Source: an uncultured Treponema sp. (GTDB taxonomy: Bacteria; Spirochaetota; Spirochaetia; Treponematales; Treponemataceae). From it: a stretch of DNA of 64,000 bases. A program made the position numbers and the translations under genes. The stretch lies in the NCBI GenBank assembly GCA_947166355.1, contig CAMVDX010000002.1:248001-312000 (forward strand). Direction: 5' to 3'. The notes beneath the pieces are model-generated. The model did not search any database. It had not been told where the DNA came from and saw only the letters and a program-made list of their open reading frames with translations. Every line of letters begins with the position of its first letter. Position 1 is the stretch's first letter. Of the stretch, positions 36,116 to 44,547 are shown in pieces.

Positions 36116-37933
36116 TTATAATATGCCCTCATAAACAAGCTGGTCCTGTCCGTCTATTGTAACAATCCTTCCATTTTCAATGGATTTATCTGCTTTTCCT
36201 ATTTCTGAAATCCATACTAAATCCGGGTTTACCAGCGAAATTGTTTCTTCGGAAAGTTCATTTTTGCCGGAGCTGATTACTCCATCAACAACGCGGAGAA
36301 CCGGAATCCAGTCTTCCGTGATTGCCGGACACATGAGGATTTCTCCCTTTTTGCGGCGGATGGATGTTACAAAATCTTCCGGGGAACTGGCCTTTACAAT
36401 TCGGCCAGACTTCTTCTGACTCCTTTCTGGATGCCCGCCGTTTCTTCCTCTTGCAAGAATGTTTCCCATTATGAGGACACGGATTGTGTTTACGGGAATT
36501 GAGCTTTGCAGCGGTATTCCGGCACATAAGATTATTTTGTCGCCAAAATCAGAAAGCTTTGCATCCATCATTGTCTTTACTGCATTCTGAATCATCTCTT
36601 CGCTGTCGTCTGCAATTTTCGGCATGCATAAAGGAGTGATTCCCCAATTTAAAAGAAGCTTTCTTTGTACGGCCTTGTCTGGGGTAACTGCAATAATAGA
36701 CTGGTCGGGGCGGAATGAGCTTATCATTGTCGCTGTATGCCCGCTTAAGGTCGGAACAAGTATTGCGCCGGCTTTTATATTTTTAGCCGTAAGGTAGGTC
36801 ATTTCTGCCATTGTCTGGCCGACCGTTTTTGCAAGATTTTCCGGTAAGTCCTGCTGCATCTTTTTTCTGTAGTCTTCACTTTCTTCTACTGTTCGTGCAA
36901 TGCGGGCCATGGTTTCTACGGCTTCGGCAGGGTAACTTCCGCTAGCAGTTTCTCCGGAAAGCATGACCGCGTCCGTTCCGTCAAAAATGGCGTTTGCCAC
37001 ATCTGTAAGCTCTGCTCTTGTAGGTCTTGGATTCATAATCATGGAGTCAAGCATCTGCGTTGCGGTAATTACAGGCTTTCCTGCCTTTCTGCATACGGAA
37101 ATTATGTGCTTCTGGGCCAGAGGAATGCGCTCTGTCGGGAGCTGGACTCCTAAATCGCCCCGGGCAACCATAATTCCGTCAGCGGCATCTGCAATTTCCT
37201 TTATGTTATTCAGGCCTTCTTCATTTTCAATTTTTGCTATTATCCTCATGTCTGAGCCAAGGCTTTCAAGGTATCTTTTGATTTCATGTACTTCCGATGG
37301 AAAGCTTACAAAGCTGGCCGCTATAAAATCGCATTTCATTTCTGCTGCAAAGGCAATGTCCGCCTTGTCCTGCTCGCTCATAATTGGAAGTCTTGCATGC
37401 ATGCCTATAAGGTTTACGTTTTTCTTACTTCCGATTTTTGCTGAATTTGCAGCGATTGCATTTACATGGTCGCCTTCAACATTCAGAAGGTCCAGCTCAA
37501 GAAGTCCGTCTGCAATAAGAACCTTTATTTTCTTTTTAGGTTCTTTTTCAAGTGCTTCCTTTGTCCGGGAAATAAAGTCTTTCCAGTTCAGAGAGATGAC
37601 CGCTGCTTTTGTTTCTGAGGCTGCAGTGGTGAAGCTGCCGTCTGTTTTCAGGCATACATGGTCGCCTTTGGAAATTAAAACTGTTTTTCCGTTTTCCACA
37701 TCGCCGGTTCGGATTTCCGGCCCCTTGGTGTCCATCATAAGGGCAACAGGAATTGCTAGCTGGCTTGAAAGCCTGCGAACCCGTTCCATCTGTTGTCTGT
37801 GATATTCATGCGTGCCATGGGAAAAATTAAAGCGTGCAATATTCATGCCGTTTTTTATGATTTTTGAAAGAGTTTCATCATCTTCTGTCGTAGGTCCCAT
37901 GGAGCATACAATTTTTGTTTTCAGTGGTTTCAT
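36116..37933 (-). CDS. pyk: Pyruvate kinase with extra C-terminal domain
   Basis: Glycolytic enzyme of 605 residues, making ATP and pyruvate from phosphoenolpyruvate. The start MKPLKTKIVCSMGPTTEDDE, ARFNFSHG, MDTKGPEIRTG, AKIENEEGLNN, MVARGDLGVQ, ITATQMLDSMI and MLSGETASGSYP are all present. After the normal end near 475 there is a further 130 residues with KKGEILMCPAITEDWIPVLR and GVISSG, resembling the PEP-utilising-like extra C-terminal domain of Bacillus-type pyruvate kinases. AAGGA lies nine bases before the ATG. Confidence 0.95.
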   Translation of the reverse strand: MKPLKTKIVCSMGPTTEDDETLSKIIKNGMNIARFNFSHGTHEYHRQQMERVRRLSSQLAIPVALMMDTKGPEIRTGDVENGKTVLISKGDHVCLKTDGSFTTAASETKAAVISLNWKDFISRTKEALEKEPKKKIKVLIADGLLELDLLNVEGDHVNAIAANSAKIGSKKNVNLIGMHARLPIMSEQDKADIAFAAEMKCDFIAASFVSFPSEVHEIKRYLESLGSDMRIIAKIENEEGLNNIKEIADAADGIMVARGDLGVQLPTERIPLAQKHIISVCRKAGKPVITATQMLDSMIMNPRPTRAELTDVANAIFDGTDAVMLSGETASGSYPAEAVETMARIARTVEESEDYRKKMQQDLPENLAKTVGQTMAEMTYLTAKNIKAGAILVPTLSGHTATMISSFRPDQSIIAVTPDKAVQRKLLLNWGITPLCMPKIADDSEEMIQNAVKTMMDAKLSDFGDKIILCAGIPLQSSIPVNTIRVLIMGNILARGRNGGHPERSQKKSGRIVKASSPEDFVTSIRRKKGEILMCPAITEDWIPVLRVVDGVISSGKNELSEETISLVNPDLVWISEIGKADKSIENGRIVTIDGQDQLVYEGIL

Positions 37934-37967
37934 TATATAAGTCCTTCATAAAAAAAATCTTCCTTAA

Positions 37968-38080
37968 AATCAAATACCGCAGGTTGTTTCAACAACCGAG
38001 GATATTTGATTAACAATATAAGAGTTTCGCAAGAAACTCTTAGTTAAATTGAATGGCGATATTTTAGCCATTCAATTTAA
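37968..38080. repeat. Three consecutive hairpins upstream of pyruvate kinase gene
   Basis: First, ATCAAATA...TATTTGAT enclosing GGTTGTT/AACAACC. Second, TAAGAGTTTC-GCAA-GAAACTCTTA, a perfect 10-base stem with a GNRA loop. Third, TTAAATTGAATGGC/GCCATTCAATTTAA, a perfect 14-base stem. None has a terminator T-tract on the minus strand. They fill the spacer between the upstream small gene and pyk. Confidence 0.8.
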
Positions 38081-38542
38081 ACATTCATAATCATAAAAAG
38101 AAATGCCTTTCTCTTGCAGAAAAGCCGGTGAAAAAATATCTGAAAGCTCAGGCCCTTTACTGCCAGCCTGGGGGTGAAGTCTGCGATAGCTTGAGCTTGT
38201 AAAAGCTGTCAGACCTTCAAGAAGCATGGCAATCCGCTTGAGAGAAAAGTCGTTTGGTCCTGTATACGCAATCATTGCATATGTTTTACCGTTTTTTCCT
38301 GCGGTTATGGAAGCACAAATATGCTTTACCCCTCTTGTTGGAGCATGATAAATTTTAAGCAGCTTGTTTATATCTGCATTTCTGTTTAGAATTGTATCGT
38401 TCATATCTTTTTCAAAGAGTTTTTTGTCGCTTATGCAGCCGCTCTCTGTTATTGTATTAAATAAATTCTGGATTATTTCATGCTCCGTGCAGTTGTCCTG
38501 CATGGGAGCAAATACAACCCATGGTTTGACCTCTTTTTCCAT
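38072..38542 (-). CDS. Hypothetical cytosolic protein, possibly PTS-IIA-like
   Basis: Protein of 156 residues with no signal or membrane segment. The segment KIYHAPTRGVKHICASIT followed by KTYAMIAYTGPNDFSLKRIA recalls the region around the phosphorylated His of nitrogen-type PTS EIIA domains, but the match is weak and the usual PHA motif is altered to YHAP. AAGGA supports the start. It precedes pyk on the same strand, separated by three hairpins. The C-terminus overlaps the third hairpin's arm. Function not assigned. Confidence 0.5.
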   Translation of the reverse strand: MEKEVKPWVVFAPMQDNCTEHEIIQNLFNTITESGCISDKKLFEKDMNDTILNRNADINKLLKIYHAPTRGVKHICASITAGKNGKTYAMIAYTGPNDFSLKRIAMLLEGLTAFTSSSYRRLHPQAGSKGPELSDIFSPAFLQEKGISFYDYECLN

Positions 38543-38591
38543 AGTGTCTTCCTTAATGAGATTATAGTTTGTATCTGGAAAAAAAGAGGCT

Positions 38592-38957
38592 TTAGAATAA
38601 AGTCTCGGTTAATGAAACCGATGATAAAAATTTGTTTCTGTATTTTTTAAAAGAAAAAATGCTTATGAAAACTATAATTCCTAACAGGAATAAATTTAGG
38701 ATGTAATGAATGGCAAGTGAATAAAAATTTGATTTTAGCTTGGAGAAGGTTATTAGGGAATTGAGATTTTTAAAAAAGTCAGTATCGATTGTGAATAAGA
38801 GGGGACTTGTGTGAATCGGCATGCATAAATATGAGTTGCTGCCTGTGTTCAAATGAAAAAACGGTGTCTCCTGCAAATCATTTTTTGCATCATAATGATT
38901 TGCACATAGTAAAAAGAGAATAAGGAAAAGGGAAATAACTTTATTCGGCTTATTCAT
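38592..38957 (-). CDS. Small membrane protein of unknown function
   Basis: Protein of 121 residues with an N-terminal signal-like helix (about 7-22), a periplasmic part, and a second membrane helix near 82-103 followed by a basic tail (KKYRNKF). No family recognised. No Shine-Dalgarno sequence; a possible TATTCT -10 lies six bases before the ATG. Low coding evidence besides the clean hydrophobic pattern, so it could be a spurious frame. Confidence 0.4.
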   Translation of the reverse strand: MNKPNKVISLFLILFLLCANHYDAKNDLQETPFFHLNTGSNSYLCMPIHTSPLLFTIDTDFFKNLNSLITFSKLKSNFYSLAIHYILNLFLLGIIVFISIFSFKKYRNKFLSSVSLTETLF

Positions 38958-39093
38958 AAAAACAGAATAGCGTTTTTTTTATATGTTGGAAAGACTTTTT
39001 ACTTATATGCTTGTCAGAATAATAAAAGCCGCGTGGGGCAAGAAAGGTTTTTGTATGTTTGTAGAAGTCGATTAATTATGATATTCTTGAAAT

Positions 39094-39951
39094 ATGAAAA
39101 TTATCCGTGCATCTGTTCTGGGCTTTTGTTTTGGAGTTCGCCGAGCCGTTGAGCTGGCAGAAAAAGCCCTTGCCGAAAATCCGGGCAAAAAAGTTTATTC
39201 TCTGGGGCCTTTGATTCATAATGAAAATGCCTTACGTGCTCTTGAAGTAAAGGGACTTCATATTCTTGAAGAAGAAGATATCGCCGGACTGGAAGAGGGC
39301 AGTGTAGTGATAATCCGTGCACACGGAGTTGCCCCGAGCGTAACAGATGCCCTGGAAAAACGAGGCTGTCAGATAATTGACGCAACCTGCCCGCGTGTAA
39401 AAGCCAGTCAGAAAATGGTGGAGCGGTATTCCTCGGAAAATGATTACGTCGTGCTTACCGGCGACCGTAACCACGGCGAGGTAATTGGAATTGCAGGTTA
39501 TGCTGGAGAAAACTTTAGTCAGCTTCAGGATTTTGAAGAAGCAGAAAACTTTGAGATTCCAGGCGGTGAAGAAAAAAATGTAATTCTTTTGAGTCAGACA
39601 ACCTACAGTCCTAAGGAGTTTGAGAAAATAGAAAGCCTCTTCCGCGGAAAATTCAGGAATCTTGCAGTGATGAACACAATCTGCCCGGCTACCAACGAAC
39701 GCCAGCAGGCCTTGTTAGAACTTTGTTCTAAAGTAGAAGGCGTTCTCGTAGTAGGCGGAAAAAACTCGGCAAATACAAAGCGTCTCTATCAAACAGCCGC
39801 CGCAAACTGTCGCCAGGCCACCCACATCCAGTCTGCTTCCGATATTCCGTCAGAGTTCTTCACTCTAAAAAAAATAGGCATCACTGCCGGCGCTTCTACT
39901 CCAGATGAAATAATTGAAGAAGTAGAAAGAAAATTAGAAGCAGGACTTTAA
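39094..39951 (+). CDS. ispH: 4-hydroxy-3-methylbut-2-enyl diphosphate reductase
   Basis: IspH of 285 residues, last step of the MEP isoprenoid pathway, converting HMBPP to IPP and DMAPP with a 4Fe-4S cluster. The three cluster cysteines are C12 (GFCFGVRRAV), one in ATCPRVKASQ and one in NTICPATNERQ; IRAHGV and TGDRNHGEVIG are also typical. Length is normal. It marks the left border of the accessory island. Confidence 0.96.
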   Translation: MKIIRASVLGFCFGVRRAVELAEKALAENPGKKVYSLGPLIHNENALRALEVKGLHILEEEDIAGLEEGSVVIIRAHGVAPSVTDALEKRGCQIIDATCPRVKASQKMVERYSSENDYVVLTGDRNHGEVIGIAGYAGENFSQLQDFEEAENFEIPGGEEKNVILLSQTTYSPKEFEKIESLFRGKFRNLAVMNTICPATNERQQALLELCSKVEGVLVVGGKNSANTKRLYQTAAANCRQATHIQSASDIPSEFFTLKKIGITAGASTPDEIIEEVERKLEAGL

Positions 39952-40018
39952 TCAGGTTTATACAATCATTGATATCCACAGAACTCGTGCTTTCCAGGAA
40001 ATAAACAATAATTCCCTT

Positions 40019-41008
40019 ATGATTGCCTGGAATGTCGGTGGTTATGTTTCTGCAAAGATTAAATCTTCTGAATGGGGAAGCAATGTTGTTACAGAGCTTT
40101 CTGAGTATCTACGTACAAAAGATCCAAGTCTGAAAGGTTATAGTCGAAGAACCATTTATAAAATGGTACAGTTCTATGAAACATATTCTTCTCCTGAATT
40201 TGCAGCACTTATAGAAAAATTAAAGCTCAATGGAAAAATCGCTTTACCCAAAAATATGACTAAGAATGCAATTGTGCCAACAGTGTCGGCACAATTTCCT
40301 GCTATACTTTTATGCACAAACTGGTCTAACCATAATCAAATACTTTCTTCCTGTAAGTTTAATGAACAAAGAATATTCTATATGCTCTATGCAAGAAAAG
40401 AAAATTTACAAGTAAGAGAATTACAGCGTGCAATAAAGACGAATGCATACGAATCAGTTTTAGGAAGTAAAGATTTTAAGTCCTCTACACTAAAGAATCT
40501 TTACCCGGAAACAAGCCTTCTCTTAAAAGATACAGCATATCTTGAGTTCCTTGGATTACCAAAGAAATATAAAGAATCCAGACTTAGAAAAGGAATTGTT
40601 TCTCACATGAAAGACTTTGTTCTTGAATTAGGAAAGGACTTCCTTTTTATTGATGAAGAACATCAGCTGGAAGTTGGCGGAAAAACCTATAAAGCAGATT
40701 TGCTCTTTTATCACCGTGGCTTGCATTGTCTTGTTGCAATCGAATTAAAAACAGACGAGTTTGAACCAAGTTATATGGGACAGTTAGAGTTCTATCTGGA
40801 AGCTCTTGATCAGACAGAAAAACGCAGTAATGAAAACCCAAGTATTGGTATTTTACTTTGCAAAGAAGCAAACCGAGAGGTTGTAAAATATGCCTTGAAC
40901 AGAAGCATGAGCCCTACTATGGTTGCAGAATACAAAGAGAAACTTATTCCTCAGGAAGTTTTACAACGCAACTTGGAAGAATTTATTAGTGCTATTTCAA
41001 AAAAGTGA
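40019..41008 (+). CDS. DUF1016 (YhcG-type) PD-(D/E)xK nuclease
   Basis: Protein of 329 residues. The N-terminal DUF1016 helical domain (GYSRRTIYKMVQFYETYSSP) is followed by a PD-(D/E)xK nuclease domain with D227 (YKADLLFY), E242 and K244 (IELKTDE). The family is common next to restriction systems. Homology-like sequence continues upstream of the annotated ATG in the same frame: 22 codons (IHRTRAFQEINNNSL near the end) running back to the ispH stop, but no ATG, GTG or TTG is available there. Either the true start is a rare codon (for example ATT at 39968) or the 5' end was lost when the gene landed beside ispH. A terminator follows. Confidence 0.8.
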   Translation: MIAWNVGGYVSAKIKSSEWGSNVVTELSEYLRTKDPSLKGYSRRTIYKMVQFYETYSSPEFAALIEKLKLNGKIALPKNMTKNAIVPTVSAQFPAILLCTNWSNHNQILSSCKFNEQRIFYMLYARKENLQVRELQRAIKTNAYESVLGSKDFKSSTLKNLYPETSLLLKDTAYLEFLGLPKKYKESRLRKGIVSHMKDFVLELGKDFLFIDEEHQLEVGGKTYKADLLFYHRGLHCLVAIELKTDEFEPSYMGQLEFYLEALDQTEKRSNENPSIGILLCKEANREVVKYALNRSMSPTMVAEYKEKLIPQEVLQRNLEEFISAISKK

Positions 41009-41026
41009 TAACTTGATATTTCTATT

Positions 41027-41054
41027 AGGCGAGGAAGTTCCTCGCCTTTTTTTA
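41027..41054 (+). terminator. Terminator after DUF1016 gene
   Basis: AGGCGAGGAA/TTCCTCGCCT stem with very short loop followed by seven T. Confidence 0.88.
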
Positions 41055-41091
41055 TTTGTAGACGATTTTGAGTGAAATAAAGCTCTGCTTA

Positions 41092-41100
41092 TGGTATAAT
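41092..41100 (+). promoter_or_regulatory. Extended -10 promoter of the restriction-methylase gene
   Basis: TGGTATAAT, a perfect -10 with the TGn extension; no good -35 at 17 bases. The leader would be about 30 bases, with AGG sequences near 41130. Confidence 0.55.
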
Positions 41101-41138
41101 AATAAATCAAAATTTTTATAAATAGTTAGGTTTTAGAG

Positions 41139-43172
41139 ATGTCAAAAAGCATTGAAGAAAAAGTCGAAGATTGGTGCAAAAAGCAATTAGATAAATATTA
41201 TACAAAAACAGAAAGTATCAACGAAGAAATTGAAAAAGCATTACAATTAGCCCCAAGTAAGAATGGCGGCGATGGAAATAATTATCCTGACATCAAATGT
41301 TTTATAGAATCTGAATCATTACGAAAAATACCTGTAATGATTGAAGTCAAGGGAACAAAAGGTGATTTTGGAAAGTTTGACAAAGATGGCAATGTATTAA
41401 ATACAGATAAAAATGGAGATCCAAATTATAGCGTAATTTCTAAATATGCAGTAAATGGCGCTGTACATTATGGAAACGCAATTTTAACATACACTAATTC
41501 TTTCAAAGAAGTTGTTGCTATTGGTGTTAATGGTTATGAACAAGGCAAAAACTTTATAACAGAAATAGGTGCTTATTATATTTCAGAAGCAAATCTCTTC
41601 ATCCCAAAAAAGATTGCAAATTATTCAGATCTATCATTCCTCAAAGAGGAAAATGTTGAAAAGTTCATTAAGCAAATTGATGAATTAAAGCTGACAGATG
41701 AAGAAAAAGAAAAGCAAAAGCTAGAACTTGAAGATGATATTGAAAAGAAGCTTAAAAATATTAATCAAAAAATGCATGATGATTTAGGCATTGTTGTAGG
41801 TGCTCGTGTAAAACTTATTTCAGGTCTTATTATGGCTGGACTTGGTGTAAAAGGAAAAGTCAGCGGCTTAAAGGTTGAAGACTTAAAAGGTGAGCTCGGA
41901 GAAAACTCAAATGATGGTAAAATTATCATTAATAAAATCACAGACTTTTTAGGCGAACGTAATCTCCCTAAAGAAAAGAAGGAAATCATTTTAAATGAAC
42001 TAAAAAATGTATTTCTTTATTCGAAACTTGAAATTCCTGTAAATGGCGAAAGCAAATTAAAAACTGTATATACAAGTGTAAAATCAGATATTCTCCCATT
42101 TCTTACAAAAGACTTGCACAATATTGACTTTACAGGCCGTCTGTTCAATGTCTTGAACGATTGGGTTGATGTTCCTGATGGTGCTGAAAATGACGTTGTT
42201 CTTACGCCTCGTTATGTAACAGAATTAATGGCAAAATTATGTGAAGTAAATAAAGACAGTTATGTATGGGATTATGCTACAGGTTCTGCAGGATTCTTAA
42301 TTTCATCTATGAATTTAATGATTGAAGATGTAAGAAAGAAAGTAACGAGTCTTGAAGAACAAAATAAAGCAATTACAAAAATAAAGGCTGAACAATTATT
42401 AGGTATTGAGAAACTTCCAGATATTTATCTCCTTGCAGTTTTAAATATGATACTTATGGGAGATGGATCCTCAAATATTATTCATGCTGACTCGCTTACC
42501 CAGTTCGAAGGAAATTATGAACAGGGAAAACATAAAGGTGAGAAATTCCCTGCTAATGTATTTCTTCTTAATCCTCCATATTCGGCACCCGGTAAAGGTT
42601 TTAACTTTGTAGAAAAAGCTCTTTCAGAAATGAACGGTGGCAAAGCTGCTGTTTTAATACAGGAAAATGCTGGTAGTACACAAGGTGCTGGATATACAAA
42701 AAAGATTCTTGAAAAAAATACTCTTCTAGCATCCATTCATATGAGTGCTGATTTATTTATTGGTAAATCTAGTGTTCAAACAGCAATTTATGTTTTCGAA
42801 GTTGGAAAACCACACGATACAGAAAAACTTGTAAAGTTCATAGATTTTTCAAATGATGGATATACTCGTCAAAGTCGTAAGAAATCAAGTCAGAGTACAA
42901 ACCTTAAAGATACCGGCAATGCAAAAGCTCGTTATCAAGAATTAGTTAATCTTATAGTACGAGGAAAAGGAAAAGATAATAAGAATCTTAATTACTTTAA
43001 GGACTGCTACGAAGAAGATTATATTACACTTGATGGTAATGACTGGACCTATAGTCAGCACAAGAAAATTGATATAAATCCAAAAAAAGAAGATTTTGAA
43101 AAGGTTGTAAAAGAATATTTAGCTTGGAGAATTTCTGATTCTATAAAAAATGGTGAAAGCCTGGGAAAATAG
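41139..43172 (+). CDS. Restriction-methylase subunit (nuclease plus N6-adenine MTase)
   Basis: Protein of 677 residues combining two activities. The N-terminal part has a PD-(D/E)xK-like nuclease signature: P50-D51 (NYPDIKCF) and E69-V70-K71 (MIEVKGTKGD). After a helical linker (about 180-330) comes a type-I-like adenine methyltransferase with SAM motif DYATGSAGF (about 377-385) and catalytic NPPY (478-481). This is the layout of BcgI-like type II/IIB enzymes, which cut and methylate with a separate specificity subunit. The stop codon is preceded by the slippery heptamer G GGA AAA and followed by a hairpin, and the specificity subunit continues in the -1 frame. Confidence 0.88.
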   Translation: MSKSIEEKVEDWCKKQLDKYYTKTESINEEIEKALQLAPSKNGGDGNNYPDIKCFIESESLRKIPVMIEVKGTKGDFGKFDKDGNVLNTDKNGDPNYSVISKYAVNGAVHYGNAILTYTNSFKEVVAIGVNGYEQGKNFITEIGAYYISEANLFIPKKIANYSDLSFLKEENVEKFIKQIDELKLTDEEKEKQKLELEDDIEKKLKNINQKMHDDLGIVVGARVKLISGLIMAGLGVKGKVSGLKVEDLKGELGENSNDGKIIINKITDFLGERNLPKEKKEIILNELKNVFLYSKLEIPVNGESKLKTVYTSVKSDILPFLTKDLHNIDFTGRLFNVLNDWVDVPDGAENDVVLTPRYVTELMAKLCEVNKDSYVWDYATGSAGFLISSMNLMIEDVRKKVTSLEEQNKAITKIKAEQLLGIEKLPDIYLLAVLNMILMGDGSSNIIHADSLTQFEGNYEQGKHKGEKFPANVFLLNPPYSAPGKGFNFVEKALSEMNGGKAAVLIQENAGSTQGAGYTKKILEKNTLLASIHMSADLFIGKSSVQTAIYVFEVGKPHDTEKLVKFIDFSNDGYTRQSRKKSSQSTNLKDTGNAKARYQELVNLIVRGKGKDNKNLNYFKDCYEEDYITLDGNDWTYSQHKKIDINPKKEDFEKVVKEYLAWRISDSIKNGESLGK

Positions 43173-43223
43173 GTCGCCCTCGTTCTGTAAATGAAAAAGC
43201 ACTAACCGCTGGGAACGAGGGCG
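43163..43223 (+). other. Candidate programmed -1 ribosomal frameshift signal
   Basis: Slippery heptamer GGGAAAA at 43163-43169, phased G GGA AAA in the methylase frame, with the TAG stop immediately next. After a five-base spacer comes CGCCCTCGTTC (43175-43185), which pairs perfectly with GAACGAGGGCG (43213-43223) across a 27-base loop. A slip of one base back turns the stop into ATA and leads straight into the specificity-subunit frame. Heptamer, spacer length and stem all match known -1 signals. Confidence 0.75.
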
Positions 43224-44335
43224 GATTTAAGAAATTTAAAATAGGAGATTTATTCAACATATTTACAGGTCGAGATGTTATAATAGGCAATACAAAACCT
43301 GGAAAAATTCCATTAATTAGTCATCAACATGATAACAATGGAATTTCTGAATTTATAGCAAAAATACCAGATAGAATTATTTTTGATCACGAAACTACAT
43401 TACCACTTGCTGATAGAGGTGTTTTTCTTGCGACTACTCAATGTTATGATTTTCATATAGGAACAAGAGTAAAAGCTATCGTTTTTAAGAATGGGATTAT
43501 GTCTGAATCAACAAGGCTATATTTTGTTACATCTATTAACAAACTTCAAATACTTTTTTCAGATTACCTAACAAATGCAACTGACTCTTTACCAGCTCTT
43601 GAAATATCTCTTCCAACTACAAAAGCCGATGAAATCGATTTTGAATATATGGAGAACTATATTCAAAAAATAATAAATGATAATTTACATATATTAGATT
43701 CCTTCTTAAACGAAAATGAACTTTCAATTTCACGTCTTACAAAAGCTGAAAAAAAAGCTGTCGATGATTTTGATAATGGTAGTATAGAATTTGCCGAGTT
43801 TAGAATTGGAGATTTGTTTGAAGCACAAACTGGAGATGTTGATCTTCAACAAAAAGACTGTAATGGAAAAGGTCATTTCTTAGTTAACTCAGGACTTGAT
43901 AATATTGGAATAAAAGGTAGAACAGATAGAATAGCAAAAATCTTTGCTCCTAATACAATTACAATTGATTTTTGGGGAAATGTCTTTTATAGAAACTTTG
44001 AATATAAAATGGCAACACACAATCATGTTTTTTCTCTTTCAGGTAATTGCATTAAAAATGAAAATGTTGGCTTGTATTTAGTTAGCAGATTGGCCTATAT
44101 GACTAAAGTATTCTCTTATAGCTCCATGGGAACTTGGACAAGGATTCAAGATATGGGCATTAGTCTGCCAGTAACAAAATCTGGTGATATCAACTATGAG
44201 TTTATGGAGAACTATATTTCTGCCCAGAAGAAACTAGCTATATTACCAATATTAAATGAAAAAAACTTAGAATATCAGTACTCTCCTGATTATGGTTTAT
44301 TAGAAGTTGCAGAAAATAAAAAATCTTATAAATGA
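43169..44335 (+). CDS. Specificity subunit (HsdS-like), -1 frame, no own start codon
   Basis: DNA-recognition subunit of about 388 residues with two target-recognition domains. The first starts FKKFKIGDLFNIFTGRDVII and the second FAEFRIGDLFEAQTGDV; each is closed by a similar helix, FEYMENYIQKI and YEFMENYISAQ. The frame opens at 43157, just after a stop, and has no ATG, GTG or TTG before the first domain begins near 43229. The first ATG (43499) lies inside the first recognition domain. Translation as a -1 fusion to the methylase would give a 1065-residue nuclease-methylase-specificity protein. Alternatively the frame was broken by mutation. Confidence 0.8.
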   Translation: MGRPRSVNEKALTAGNEGGFKKFKIGDLFNIFTGRDVIIGNTKPGKIPLISHQHDNNGISEFIAKIPDRIIFDHETTLPLADRGVFLATTQCYDFHIGTRVKAIVFKNGIMSESTRLYFVTSINKLQILFSDYLTNATDSLPALEISLPTTKADEIDFEYMENYIQKIINDNLHILDSFLNENELSISRLTKAEKKAVDDFDNGSIEFAEFRIGDLFEAQTGDVDLQQKDCNGKGHFLVNSGLDNIGIKGRTDRIAKIFAPNTITIDFWGNVFYRNFEYKMATHNHVFSLSGNCIKNENVGLYLVSRLAYMTKVFSYSSMGTWTRIQDMGISLPVTKSGDINYEFMENYISAQKKLAILPILNEKNLEYQYSPDYGLLEVAENKKSYK

Positions 44336-44547
44336 TCTTTTATTGATTTAGAATTGAATTAAGTAATATTTGACATAACTGTTATTTCCTCTTATATTGT
44401 AACTGTTCCGTGGTAGAACATGCGGTCAGTGCGAAGATTTTTATCATACCATATCAAAACTTAATGAACACCAAGAGCATCAGGTTATTGCTGCTTAAGG
44501 TACTGACAAAAGCATTTGCAATTAGATGATGTCCAAGGAGTGTCATT
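44336..44547 (+). other. Intergenic region with possible gene remnant
   Basis: AT-rich spacer. One frame (44404-44498) reads FRGRTCGQCEDFYHTISK and ends VIAA-stop, with a CxxC motif and no start codon; it may be the relic of a small zinc-binding protein. Nothing else is recognisable. GGAG-rich AAGGAG before 44548 serves the next gene. Confidence 0.3.

Noticed and set aside
38072..38542. Firm assignment as PTS EIIA
   Set aside because: Only a loose resemblance around one histidine; kept as a remark in the annotation.
43499..44335. Specificity subunit starting at the first ATG (278 residues)
   Set aside because: This start lies inside the first recognition domain; the same frame is open 110 codons upstream with clear domain sequence, so the ATG is not the natural beginning.
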